Shown: piece after piece, positions 7,461 through 14,958 of the stretch
Layout: the number at the start of each line of letters is the position of its first letter
Position numbering within the stretch: position 1 is the stretch's first letter
Assembly: GCA_964355015.1 (NCBI GenBank)
Contig: CAYHCE010000034.1
Location: 1-35,650 of the forward strand
Length of the DNA stretch: 35,650 nucleotides
Reading direction: 5' to 3'
Source: CAYHCE01 sp964355015
GTDB lineage: Bacteria > Cyanobacteriota > Cyanobacteriia > PCC-6307 > Cyanobiaceae
Notes under the pieces: generated by a model
Told to the model about the DNA's origin: nothing
What the model saw: the letters and a program-made list of their open reading frames with translations, nothing else
Databases searched by the model: none
Position numbers and translations under genes: made by a program

Positions 7461-8309
7461 ATGAGCGCCGCTCCCGACCCTGCCGACACCGCCTCGGTGC
7501 CGGCCGTCTCCCTGATCCAGCGTCGCTTCGCTCAGCTGCGCCAGCAGGGCCGGTGTGCCCTGATGCCCTTCCTGATGGCGGGCGACGCTGATCTGGCCAC
7601 CACCCGCGCCACCCTGCTGGCCCTGCAGGCGAACGGAGCGGATCTGATCGAACTGGGCATTCCCTACAGCGATCCCCTGGCCGATGGTCCGGTGATCCAG
7701 GCCGCCGCCGGCCGCGCCCTGGCCGCCGGCACGACACCCGCTCGCGTGCTCGATCTGCTGGCCGGGCTGCGCAGCGAACTCACCCTGCCGGTGGTGCTGT
7801 TCACCTACAGCAACCCGCTGCTCAACCGAGGCATGGAGACCTTCTGCCGCGCCGCCGCCGCCGCCGGTGCCGCCGGGCTGGTGGTGCCCGACCTGCCGCT
7901 CGAGGAGGCGGAACGGCTCTCGCCGATCGCTGCTGCCGCAGGGCTGGATCTGGTCCTGCTGGTGGCGCCCACCACGCCGCCGGAGCGGATGGCGCGGATC
8001 GCCGCCGCCAGCCGCGGCTTCACCTATCTGGTCAGCGTCACCGGCGTGACGGGGGTGCGCACCACAATGGAATCCCGCGTCGGCGGGCTGGTGGGGCAGC
8101 TCAAGGCCCTCGGACCCACGCCGGTGGCGGTGGGCTTCGGTATCTCCGGCCCTGAGCAGGCCCGCCGGGTGCGTGACTGGGGCGCCGATGGTGCCATCGT
8201 CGGCAGCGCCCTGGTGAAGGTGATGGCGGCAGCCACCGCGGCGGGGGCCGATCCAGCGGCCGCCGCCGGAGCCTTCGCGCTCGAATTGCGGGCGGGCCTG
8301 GATGGCTAG
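7461..8309 (+). CDS. trpA: Tryptophan synthase alpha subunit
   Basis: The 282-residue protein is a TIM-barrel enzyme that cleaves indole-3-glycerol phosphate to indole and glyceraldehyde 3-phosphate and channels indole to TrpB. The catalytic region is intact: LIELGIPYSDPLADGPVIQ contains the Glu and Asp acid/base pair. Other landmarks are VVLFTYSNPLLNRG, GLVVPDLPLEEAE, the phosphate-binding loop near YLVSVTGVTGVR, and VAVGFGISGPEQARRV. An N-terminal extension of about 20 residues precedes the usual start of the fold. It lies 68 bases downstream of the DUF3007 gene and is followed after six bases by a tiny membrane-protein gene. No leader or attenuator is evident. Confidence 0.97.
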   Translation: MSAAPDPADTASVPAVSLIQRRFAQLRQQGRCALMPFLMAGDADLATTRATLLALQANGADLIELGIPYSDPLADGPVIQAAAGRALAAGTTPARVLDLLAGLRSELTLPVVLFTYSNPLLNRGMETFCRAAAAAGAAGLVVPDLPLEEAERLSPIAAAAGLDLVLLVAPTTPPERMARIAAASRGFTYLVSVTGVTGVRTTMESRVGGLVGQLKALGPTPVAVGFGISGPEQARRVRDWGADGAIVGSALVKVMAAATAAGADPAAAAGAFALELRAGLDG

Positions 8310-8315
8310 CACTCG

Positions 8316-8468
8316 ATGATCCGCTGGCTGCTCAAGCGCCTCTGGGAACCCCTGGTGATGATGGCCAGCCTGGCGTTGATCGGCGCTTCTCTGGCCAATG
8401 TGGCTCTCAGCGAGAAGAGTCGGGGCGGAGGTGCCCATCTCGATCGCCTCATCGACATCGCCCACTGA
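8316..8468 (+). CDS. 50-residue predicted membrane peptide, unknown
   Basis: An ATG at 8316, six bases after the trpA stop, opens a 50-residue frame ending at 8468. It starts with a basic segment (MIRWLLKRLWEP), continues with one hydrophobic helix (LVMMASLALIGASLANVAL), and ends in a polar tail (LDRLIDIAH). Close spacing to trpA, a sensible single-pass topology and positive-inside charge support a real gene. I do not recognise a family. It could be a small subunit or simply a lineage-specific membrane peptide. Confidence 0.6.
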   Translation: MIRWLLKRLWEPLVMMASLALIGASLANVALSEKSRGGGAHLDRLIDIAH

Positions 8469-8503
8469 ATCCTGACCCGGCTGGCCCGTTGCAGCATGGA
8501 CCC

Positions 8504-9169
8504 ATGAGCTTCAGCACACTGCCGTACTCCGCCGCCTGCGAGCGCAACCGGGAGCCGATCCTTGCGGTGCTGCGCCGTTGGTTGCCGGCCGGCTCCAACG
8601 ACCTGCCGGTGCGGGTTCTGGAGGTGGGTTCGGGCAGTGGCCAGCATGCCGTGCACATGGCGCAGCACCTGGCGGGTCTGCACTGGCAGCCCACCGAGAT
8701 GCCGTCGAACCTGGAGGGCCTGGGGCGGCGCCTCGCTCTGGAAGGGCGCAGCGGCCTGGCCAGCGGCTCACGGATCGAACCACCGCATCAGCTCGACGTG
8801 ACCCAGTCCAGCTGGTCCGCCGGACCCTTTGACGCGGTGTTCACAGCCAACACGCTGCACATCATGCCGGCAGCGGCCGTGCCCGATCTGCTGGCCGGCA
8901 GCGCCAGGGTGCTGCGGCCCGCTGGCCTGCTGCTGCTCTACGGACCCTTCCAGTACGGCGGTGTTCACACAGCCGAGAGCAATGCCGCCTTCGACGCCCA
9001 CCTGCGCAGCCTGGATCCGGCCATGGGGGTGCGCGACGCCGAGGTCCTTGAGCGGGAAGCGGCGGGGGTGGGGCTGAGCCTGATCGACGATCTGGCCCTG
9101 CCGGCCAACAACCGCCTGCTGATCCTGCGCCGCGCAGCCGGCGGCACGGAGGCCCTGCGCCATGGCTGA
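8504..9169 (+). CDS. DUF938 family SAM-dependent methyltransferase
   Basis: The protein of 221 residues (start ATG 8504; an ATG at 8489 would add five) is a class I methyltransferase of the DUF938 type. It opens with the family signature PYSAACERNREPIL, has the SAM-binding glycine loop VLEVGSGSGQHAVHMAQHL, and continues with the motif DAVFTANTLHIM and LLLYGPFQYGG. The substrate is unknown for this family. The C-terminus overlaps the next methyltransferase gene by eight bases, so the two are probably co-expressed. Confidence 0.9.
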   Translation: MSFSTLPYSAACERNREPILAVLRRWLPAGSNDLPVRVLEVGSGSGQHAVHMAQHLAGLHWQPTEMPSNLEGLGRRLALEGRSGLASGSRIEPPHQLDVTQSSWSAGPFDAVFTANTLHIMPAAAVPDLLAGSARVLRPAGLLLLYGPFQYGGVHTAESNAAFDAHLRSLDPAMGVRDAEVLEREAAGVGLSLIDDLALPANNRLLILRRAAGGTEALRHG

Positions 9170-9947
9170 CTCAGGCTCGGCCCAGCTGTTCGGAGCCGTG
9201 GCCGGCAACTACGCCCGCTACCGCCTCACCTATCCGGCGGCGTTCTTCGAGCGTTTCGCCGCCAGCTGCCCAGAGCGGGAGCGGGTGTGGGACTGCGGCT
9301 GCGGCAACGGCCAGGCCTCGCTCGCCCTGGCGGAGCACTTCGCCGCGGTGATCGCCACCGATGCCAGCCCCGAGCAGCTCGCGGCCTCCTTCCCCCAGCC
9401 GCGGGTCAGCTACCGCTGTGCCCCTGCCCAGGCCAGCGGCCTCGAGGAGTGCAGCGTGGATGGCGTGCTGGTGGCGGCGGCGGTGCACTGGTTCGCCGGC
9501 GAAGCCTTCAACGCCGAGGTGCAGCGGGTGGCGCGCCCGGGCGCGGTGATGGCCTGGATCGGCTACCTGCCCGTCCGCCTGCCGGCAGAGCCGCTGCAGA
9601 GATGGTTCGATCGCTTCTACGCCCGCGACCTGGCGCCCTGGTGGCCGCAGGAACGGCGCTGGGTGGACGCGAGCTACGCGGGGCTGGCCTTTCCAGGCCG
9701 GGAATGGCCCTTTCCCGTGGATCTGCTGATCGAGCGCCACTGGGATCTGGCCACCTTTCTGGGACACCTGGGCACCTGGTCGGCGGTGCAGCGGGCACGG
9801 GAGCAGGGCTGGGATCCCGTGCCGGCGGCGGCGGCGGAGCTGTGCCAGATCTGGCCAGGCGGCGGGACGGAGCCGCTGCCCCTGGCCTGGCCGTTCATGG
9901 GGCGGTGGGGTGTGGTGGGCGCAGAAGCGGAGCTGCACGCGCCGTAG
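9162..9947 (+). CDS. Class I SAM-dependent methyltransferase
   Basis: The 261-residue protein has a Rossmann-type methyltransferase domain. FGAVAGNYARYRLTYP is the N-terminal segment, VWDCGCGNGQASLALAEHF is the SAM loop (motif I, about residues 43-61), VIATDASPEQL is motif II, and VDGVLVAAAVHWF precedes the substrate region. The pattern resembles the COG2226/TMT1-like group of small-molecule methyltransferases, of uncertain substrate. It overlaps the preceding DUF938 gene by eight bases. A perfect 12-base palindrome CACCGATCGGTG lies ten bases after the stop (9957-9968). Confidence 0.9.
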   Translation: MADSGSAQLFGAVAGNYARYRLTYPAAFFERFAASCPERERVWDCGCGNGQASLALAEHFAAVIATDASPEQLAASFPQPRVSYRCAPAQASGLEECSVDGVLVAAAVHWFAGEAFNAEVQRVARPGAVMAWIGYLPVRLPAEPLQRWFDRFYARDLAPWWPQERRWVDASYAGLAFPGREWPFPVDLLIERHWDLATFLGHLGTWSAVQRAREQGWDPVPAAAAELCQIWPGGGTEPLPLAWPFMGRWGVVGAEAELHAP

Positions 9948-10201
9948 CATTTGAAACACCGATCGGTGCTGGCTCAGCAGGGTGGAGCCGCCCACGGCTG
10001 CTAGATCCAACCTCACAGCCCAGGGCCAGCAATCGATCACGCTCGTTGCCTCCCATCCGCCCTTCCGTTGCTCTGCGGCGGATGAAACGACGTCACTCCT
10101 CCAGCGGGGGGCAGCCCCGCAGGGTTCTGACCGCCTGGCGCAAGCCGCAGAGGCTGGATCTCCTCGCCGGCGGCTGTCACGCGCCTTCCGGCCCGGAGGC
10201 C

Positions 10202-12004
10202 ATGCGGCAGGGCGCGGTTCAGGTGGCCCTGCTGGGAATGCCGAACACCGGAAAATCCACGCTGTACAACCGGCTCACCGGCGGTCATGCCCATGTGGCC
10301 AACTGGCCCGGCCTCACCGTGGAGCTGCTGCGGGGAGAGCTGCCGGCGGATGCCAGCGGACGCGCCTACGAGCTGATCGATCTGCCCGGCATCCACGACC
10401 TCAGCGGCAGCAGCGAGGATGAGGCGATCGTGCGCCGTTACCTGGCTGCCACCCCTCCCGATCTGGCCGTGGTGGTGCTCAACGCCAGCCGGGTGGACAC
10501 CCAGCTGCGGCTGGCCCTGGAGTTAGGCGCCACCGGGCTCCCCCTGGTGATCGCCCTCAACATGAGCGACGAGGCCAGCCGGTTCGGCGTCAGCGTGGAT
10601 CACCGCCGGCTCGCCGAGGAACTGCGGCTGCCGGTGGTGCCGATCAGTGCCCGGCAGGGGGGTGGGGTCCCGGCCCTGCTGGACTGCATCCACCACTTCG
10701 ATCAGATCCAGCCGGTACCGGCCCACACCCTTTCTGCAGCCGGGCTCGAGCAGCGGCTCGAGCAGCTGACCGACCGCTGCGTGACCCTGCCGGAGGGCCT
10801 GGCGGACCGGCTGAGCCACCGCATCGACCGCATCCTGCTGCACCCGGCCGTGGGAGTGGTGGCCTTCCTGGCGGTGATGCTGGCCATGTTCCAGTTCATC
10901 TATGCCGTGGGAGGGCCGATCCAGGAGGGGATGGGAACCGGCTTCGACTGGTTCCAGACCACCTGCCTGATGCCCCTGCTGCGGGCGACCGCGCTGCCCC
11001 CGTTCCTGATCCAGCTGCTCAGCGATGGCCTCTGGACGGGCATCAGCACGGTGGTGAGCTTCATGCCGATCATCTTCCTCTTCTATCTGATGATCGCGCT
11101 GATCGAGGATTCGGGCTATCTGGCCCGCTCGGCCTTCCTGATGGACGGCTTCATGCACTGGCTGGGGATGGATGGCCGGGGCTTCGTGCTGCAGATCATG
11201 GGCTTCGGCTGCAATGTGCCGGCGATCATGGGCACCCGCGTGCTACGTGATCGCTCCCAGCGCCTGCTCTCGATGCTGGTGATCCCGTTCTCGCTCTGCC
11301 AGGCCCGGCTGACCGTGTTCGTGTTCATGGCCGGAGCCTTCTTCCCCAGACCCTGGTGGGCGGCAGGTCTGGTGGTCTTCGGCTTCTATGGGATGAGCTT
11401 CTTGGCGGCGATCCTCACGGCTCTGCTGTTCCGGTCTGTCTTCCCGAGCCGCGAGGCCTTCGTGCTGGAACTGCCGCCTTACCGCGCCCCGAGCCTGAAC
11501 ACCATGCTGAAGCGGGCCTGGCTGGAGATGAAGACCTTCTTCTTCACCACCCGCCGCTTCATCATCCTCGGGGTGATCGCGATCTGGTTGCTGAACAACC
11601 TGCCGCCAGGAGTGGATCACGTTTCGGGCCATTCCCTGGCGGGGCAGATCGGCATCCTGTTCCAGCCCCTGCTCGGGCCGATCGGCATGAATCCACAGCT
11701 CACGATCACGCTGATCTTCGGTTTCATCGCCAAGGAGATCCTGCTGGGGGCGATGGCGGTGATCTATGCCACCAGCCAGGCCCAGCTGGGCGCAGCCGTG
11801 GTGCAATCGATCTCTCCTCTCCAGGCGGTGAGCTTCATGATGTTCACCCTGCTCTACACCCCCTGCCTCTCCACGGTGGCGGTGCAGCTGAAGGAGTCAA
11901 GGAACGGCCGCTTCGTGGCGCTCTCCCTGCTCTGGTCCTTCGCTCTGGCCTGGCTGATGGCCTGGATCGTCTACCAGGGAGGCCTGCAGCTCGGCTTCGG
12001 CTGA
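10202..12004 (+). CDS. feoB: Ferrous iron transporter FeoB
   Basis: With the ATG at 10202 the protein has 600 residues, near the usual cyanobacterial length. The N-terminal G-protein domain shows GMPNTGKST (residues 12-20, P-loop), DLPG (60-63) and an NMSD base-specificity motif near 120. The membrane part holds both Feo 'gate' motifs, with cysteines in MGFGCNVPAIMGTR and PFSLCQARLTVF, then a second half with FGFIAKEILLGAM and LLYTPCLSTVAVQLKE. It moves Fe2+ across the inner membrane. An in-frame ATG at 10082 would add 40 residues including GGCHAPSG; it is possible, since a GGAGG lies only two bases before 10202. FeoA is encoded next door but on the opposite strand, so the usual feoAB operon is absent. 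Confidence 0.96.
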   Translation: MRQGAVQVALLGMPNTGKSTLYNRLTGGHAHVANWPGLTVELLRGELPADASGRAYELIDLPGIHDLSGSSEDEAIVRRYLAATPPDLAVVVLNASRVDTQLRLALELGATGLPLVIALNMSDEASRFGVSVDHRRLAEELRLPVVPISARQGGGVPALLDCIHHFDQIQPVPAHTLSAAGLEQRLEQLTDRCVTLPEGLADRLSHRIDRILLHPAVGVVAFLAVMLAMFQFIYAVGGPIQEGMGTGFDWFQTTCLMPLLRATALPPFLIQLLSDGLWTGISTVVSFMPIIFLFYLMIALIEDSGYLARSAFLMDGFMHWLGMDGRGFVLQIMGFGCNVPAIMGTRVLRDRSQRLLSMLVIPFSLCQARLTVFVFMAGAFFPRPWWAAGLVVFGFYGMSFLAAILTALLFRSVFPSREAFVLELPPYRAPSLNTMLKRAWLEMKTFFFTTRRFIILGVIAIWLLNNLPPGVDHVSGHSLAGQIGILFQPLLGPIGMNPQLTITLIFGFIAKEILLGAMAVIYATSQAQLGAAVVQSISPLQAVSFMMFTLLYTPCLSTVAVQLKESRNGRFVALSLLWSFALAWLMAWIVYQGGLQLGFG

Positions 12005-12010
12005 ACGACC

Positions 12011-12027
12011 CGGAAACTCGATTTCCG
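12011..12027. terminator. Hairpin between convergent feoB and feoA
   Basis: CGGAAA (12011-12016) pairs with TTTCCG (12022-12027) around the loop CTCGA, within the 40 bases separating the two gene ends. The stem is short and has no following T-run, so its function as a terminator for both genes is inferred from position. Confidence 0.35.
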
Positions 12028-12044
12028 CTGGGCCGCAGCGGCCG

Positions 12045-12290
12045 TCAACTCTGCAGGGGCGTGCTCTGCAGCGGAATCGTTTCCATCTGGGCGGCGTCAC
12101 TGCGGCGCAGCATGAACTCCAGCAATCCCATGCGCAGGTGCAGGATTCCGCCGGGGAAGCCGCGGCGCACCACCTGCAGCCGGCTGCCGGGCTTCACACC
12201 CATCGCACGAAGCCGCTCCTGCAGCGATGGATGAGCCGGGAAGCTGCGGAGCTGCACCACCTGGCCGACGGGAACATGGGCCAGCACCAT
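12045..12290 (-). CDS. feoA: FeoA family protein
   Basis: The 81-residue protein is a single SH3-like FeoA domain, a cytosolic partner of FeoB. The pattern is clear: VGQVVQLRSFPAHPSLQERL, AMGVKPGSRLQVVRRGFPGG and LRMGLLEFMLRRSDA. It faces feoB tail to tail with 40 bases between the stops. That orientation means it needs its own promoter, presumably in the 80 bases between it and the divergent yciI gene. No convincing Fur box is visible there. Confidence 0.93.
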   Translation of the reverse strand: MVLAHVPVGQVVQLRSFPAHPSLQERLRAMGVKPGSRLQVVRRGFPGGILHLRMGLLEFMLRRSDAAQMETIPLQSTPLQS

Positions 12291-12322
12291 CTCTCCCCAC
12301 CACAGAACCGGTTCAACTGTAA

Positions 12323-12332
12323 GGCGATCGCC
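12323..12332. repeat. HIP1 palindrome (GGCGATCGCC)
   Basis: The highly iterated palindrome GCGATCGC, typical of many cyanobacterial genomes, occurs here between feoA and yciI. Further copies are seen within genes, for example near 2668, 6605, 12764, 14214, 23040, 25706 and 28873. They support the cyanobacterial origin and are not a local regulatory site. Confidence 0.8.
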
Positions 12333-12370
12333 TCACACAGACTGGATGCTCCACAAGCCGTACGACCACG

Positions 12371-12640
12371 ATGGCCCGCTTCGTTCTCTGGGGCACCTAC
12401 TGCCATGATGCGCTCGAGAAGCGCACCCCCTACCGGGACGAACATCTGGCCGGGTTGCGGCGCCAGCAGGAGGAGGGCGTGCTGATCACGCTCGGCCCCA
12501 CCGAAGGGAGCACCCACGTGTTCGGGATCTACGAGGCCGACACAAAGGAGCAGGTGGAAACCCTCCTGCATGCCGATGTGTACTGGCGCGAGGGGATCTG
12601 GACGGCCCTGCAGGTCCATCCCTGGATTCAGGCGTTCTGA
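12371..12640 (+). CDS. YciI family protein
   Basis: The 89-residue protein has the ferredoxin-like YciI/YCII pattern: ARFVLWGTYCHDALEKR, YRDEHLAGLRRQQEEGVLIT, a GPTEG turn, and ADVYWREGIWTALQVHPW. The conserved Asp/His residues of the putative active site (His in DEHL, Asp in HADVYW) are kept. Members are small proteins with proposed dehalogenase- or decarboxylase-like chemistry; the role here is unknown. Its 3' end overlaps the end of the convergent cytochrome gene by 13 bases. Confidence 0.85.
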   Translation: MARFVLWGTYCHDALEKRTPYRDEHLAGLRRQQEEGVLITLGPTEGSTHVFGIYEADTKEQVETLLHADVYWREGIWTALQVHPWIQAF

Positions 12641-13023
12641 GCGGGCCGGGGCGAGCGCTTCCAGTCAAGCAGCGCCTGCTCCCAGACCCACAGGCCCACG
12701 GCCTCCGGGCCGCCGGCCCCCAGTTGCTCGGCATAGGCCCCCATCTGGCCGATGCCGCCGGCGGCGATCGCCGCGATCGCCGCCGGACCGGTGATGCCGT
12801 TGCGCTCCAGGGTGGCCCGCTTCAGGTTCTTGCCGCGGCGGAGGATGTTGCCGCCGTTGATGTGGCAACCGGCGCAGTGGTTCTCGAACAGCGAGGCGCC
12901 GGACTCCACACCCCAGGCTGGACGAGGCCACCAGACCAGCAGAACCAGGAGCAGCAGGACGACAAGGGCCAGCCCCCGCCGCCACCAGCGCAGACACAGA
13001 GCCGGGAAGGCGAGCGACGGCAT
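12628..13023 (-). CDS. Cytochrome c6-like electron carrier
   Basis: With the ATG at 13023 the protein has 131 residues: an N-terminal signal/anchor helix (about residues 12-30), then a single c-type heme domain. The heme motif is CAGCH in LFENHCAGCHINGGNI, and RRGKNLKRATLERNG follows as in cytochrome c6. The likely axial Met lies in GGIGQMGAYAEQL, where true PetJ has KGAMPAF. These differences suggest one of the c6-like variants (c6B/c6C) rather than the main plastocyanin substitute. The hydrophobic leader targets it to the lumen or periplasm. A longer start at 13065 is possible but would place 14 residues before the signal. The cyAbrB gene lies 39 bases upstream of this start. Confidence 0.87.
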   Translation of the reverse strand: MPSLAFPALCLRWWRRGLALVVLLLLVLLVWWPRPAWGVESGASLFENHCAGCHINGGNILRRGKNLKRATLERNGITGPAAIAAIAAGGIGQMGAYAEQLGAGGPEAVGLWVWEQALLDWKRSPRPAQNA

Positions 13024-13061
13024 CGAATCAGCCTTGGGTACACCCACTCTGGCGGTGAGGA

Positions 13062-13430
13062 TCACTCGTCGCCGTCGCCATCCTCGCTGCCGGCAGGGAT
13101 CAGGCGGATCTGCTTGCGCCCCAGCTTGATCTCGAACTCATCGCCGGGCCTGAGATCCAGCACAGCGGTGTAGGCCTTGCCGATCAACAGGTTGCCGTTG
13201 CCCTGAACGGTGGCGATGTAGCTGAGCTTGCGGCCGCCCTTGCCGACCTTGCCGTGGCCACCGAGGTCCACACCCTTGGCCTCGAGCAAAGCCTCGTAGA
13301 AGGCGGTGAAGTTCAGCCGGTCTCCCCCATCCTTCTTGGTGGAGACGTAGCCACAGGCTCGGACGATCTCGGATTTGCCCACATCCCCCAATTCCTTGAC
13401 CTTGGCCAGCAGTTCAGATCCTGTGAGCAT
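13062..13430 (-). CDS. AbrB-like transcriptional regulator (cyAbrB)
   Basis: The 122-residue protein is a cyanobacterial AbrB. The N-terminal part has LLAKVKELGDVGKSEIVRA and GYVSTKKDGGDRLNFTAF; the C-terminal AbrB-like DNA-binding part has LLIGKAYTAVLDLRPGDEFE and IKLGRKQIRLIP. cyAbrB proteins bind DNA broadly and control carbon, nitrogen and hydrogenase genes. This is the intact version of the broken paralogue at 910-1521, and the two share a perfect 42-base stretch (13101-13142 and 1111-1152). The C-terminus is a short acidic tail (EDGDGDE). Downstream on the same strand is the cytochrome gene. Confidence 0.93.
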   Translation of the reverse strand: MLTGSELLAKVKELGDVGKSEIVRACGYVSTKKDGGDRLNFTAFYEALLEAKGVDLGGHGKVGKGGRKLSYIATVQGNGNLLIGKAYTAVLDLRPGDEFEIKLGRKQIRLIPAGSEDGDGDE

Positions 13431-13537
13431 CGATTTGAAGGTCTGGAGTTCTGTTTACCTGCCAAAGTTACACGATCGAACCAACGCCCGCCTGGGAAAC
13501 GATCGATCTGGTTGAAATTGCCGAAACAGGGCCGGCG

Positions 13538-13792
13538 TCACCGCCCGGTCCCCTCTCCTGCCTTCCGCGCGCGCACGTAGCGCTGATAGAGATCCAGAGG
13601 AGCGCGGTAGCGCTGTGGCAGGCAGTTGTGCAGGCGTTGCAGATTGTGCCAGCAATGGGTGCGCTGGATCCTCTCCAGGCTGCGATCATCTGCCACCAGA
13701 CGACGCAGGGCCTGGCAGTAGGCGGAAAACCCAGCCTCAAGTTCACCGATCGTGAGTGGCCCTGAATCGGCCATGGCCATCCTCTGCTCCAC
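13538..13792 (-). CDS. Small conserved-looking hypothetical protein
   Basis: The 84-residue frame (ATG 13792, with possible starts at 13780 and 13774) has a compact sequence with mixed hydrophobic and basic residues: LEAGFSAYCQALRRLV, THCWHNLQRLHNCLPQRYRA and LDLYQRYVRA. It contains three Cys and three His residues in the central part. It looks like a soluble helical protein. I do not recognise the family. Codon usage and good separation from its neighbours favour a real gene. Confidence 0.6.
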   Translation of the reverse strand: MEQRMAMADSGPLTIGELEAGFSAYCQALRRLVADDRSLERIQRTHCWHNLQRLHNCLPQRYRAPLDLYQRYVRARKAGEGTGR

Positions 13793-13899
13793 GCGCTGGG
13801 CCGTAACCGACCGTATAAAGGACCCCGTGACCCGGGCGTGTCAGCACAGGCCATCGCCCGGATCTCGTTTCATTTCTTCGCAGCCTGCTCCGCCCCGCC

Positions 13900-14400
13900 A
13901 TGGCCCACCTGCGTCGGCTCACCGCGGACGACCACGCCGAGATTCTCGATGTCTACCGCGACGCCGTGCAGAGCCAGGCGCCGCTTCTCTACACAGCCGA
14001 ACAGGTGAGCGCCTGGGCCCAGCTGGCCGCGGGCAGGCCGGAGTTCCGGCAGGAACTGGCGCGGGGCGTGGGGCTGGCGAGCTGCGCAGCCACCGGAGAG
14101 GGGATCGAGGCCTTCGGTCTGCTGGAGCCCGCCGACCGCCTTTCCCTGCTCTACTGCCGCGGCCGATCCTGCCGGCAGGGCAGGGCCACGACCCTGCTGC
14201 GGGCCCTCGAGGCGATCGCCCGCAGGGCCGGCACCCCGCGCCTGCGCACGGAGGCCAGCTTCCTGTCGCGTCCCCTGTTCGAGCGGGAGGGCTGGCGGGT
14301 CGACCGGTTGGAGGAGCTGACCCTGGCCGGCGTGGCGTTCCGTCGCTTCCGCATGTCCAAGCCCCTGAAGGCGGCGAATCAGCCGGCCCCGCACGGTTAG
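13900..14400 (+). CDS. GNAT family N-acetyltransferase
   Basis: The 166-residue protein fits a GNAT acetyltransferase, which transfers acetyl from acetyl-CoA to an amine. LRRLTADDHAEILDVYRDAV is the N-terminal segment, EAFGLLEPADRLSLLYC lies in the beta core, and the acetyl-CoA loop region is RSCRQGRATTLLRALEAIA. A late segment ERLRTEAS-like strand (PRLRTEASFLSRPLFEREGW) and VAFRRFRMSKPL at the end match the family's C-terminal strand. The substrate is unknown. It is followed after 30 bases by the Nif11-cupin gene on the same strand. Confidence 0.88.
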   Translation: MAHLRRLTADDHAEILDVYRDAVQSQAPLLYTAEQVSAWAQLAAGRPEFRQELARGVGLASCAATGEGIEAFGLLEPADRLSLLYCRGRSCRQGRATTLLRALEAIARRAGTPRLRTEASFLSRPLFEREGWRVDRLEELTLAGVAFRRFRMSKPLKAANQPAPHG

Positions 14401-14430
14401 ACAGGTGACCCCCCTGTCCGCGCGATCACC

Positions 14431-14958
14431 ATGGCCGAGGAGCAGCTGCAGCGCTTTCTCGAGAAGGTGCACCAGCTCAACGCCTTCGTGGCGCTCAGCG
14501 AGCGGGAGCCGGCCGTCCGCCGCGCCCTGCGCGACTGCGGCAGCCACCATGCCGTGGTGGCGCTGGCACGGCATCACGGCTTCGAGATCGGCAGACGCTG
14601 GGGTGAGGCCGATCCCAACGGCGCCACGGGGCGTTCAAATCTGCTGGACAGCTTCTGCCCGGAACCGGGGCTGGAGCGGGTGGATGTGCTGCTGGATCAG
14701 CCCGGACTGCGGCTGGAGCGCATCCACTCCTGCAGCCACGCCACCCCTGAGGGGCAGTGGTATGACCAGCCCCGGGCGGAGTGGGTGCTGCTGCTGCGCG
14801 GAAGTGCCCGTCTGCTGTTTGCCGACGAGGCCGAACCCCGCGATCTGGCGGTGGGCGACAGCCTGCTGATCGCCGCCCACCGGCGGCATCGGGTGGTGGC
14901 TACGGATCCAGCTCCCGGAACGCTCTGGCTGGCCCTGTTCTGGGGGCCTTCCTCGTGA
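14431..14958 (+). CDS. Nif11-like domain fused to a cupin domain
   Basis: The 175-residue protein has two parts. Residues 1-50 resemble the Nif11 domain: MAEEQLQRFLEKVHQLNAF, then ALRDCGSHHAVVALARHHGF. Nif11 is best known as the leader of cyanobacterial peptide natural products. Residues about 80-170 form a small cupin: LRLERIHSCSHATPEGQWYD, EWVLLLRGSARLLFADE, DLAVGDSLLIAAHRRHRVVA. The cupin His residues (HSCSH, HRRHR) could bind a metal. No GG or GA cleavage site joins the parts, so the Nif11 part is probably a protein-binding domain, not a cleaved leader. The 3' end overlaps the convergent psiE gene by 59 bases. The function is unknown; the domain calls come from pattern only. Confidence 0.75.
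   Translation: MAEEQLQRFLEKVHQLNAFVALSEREPAVRRALRDCGSHHAVVALARHHGFEIGRRWGEADPNGATGRSNLLDSFCPEPGLERVDVLLDQPGLRLERIHSCSHATPEGQWYDQPRAEWVLLLRGSARLLFADEAEPRDLAVGDSLLIAAHRRHRVVATDPAPGTLWLALFWGPSS

Noticed and set aside
9957..9968. 12-base palindrome CACCGATCGGTG after the methyltransferase gene
   Set aside because: Too short and isolated to assign a role; similar GATCGG/CCGATC-type words are common in this GC-rich sequence.
12628..13023. Assignment as the main cytochrome c6 (petJ)
   Set aside because: The axial Met context (GQMGAY rather than KGAMPAF) and the C-terminal part differ from PetJ, so only a c6-like label is used.
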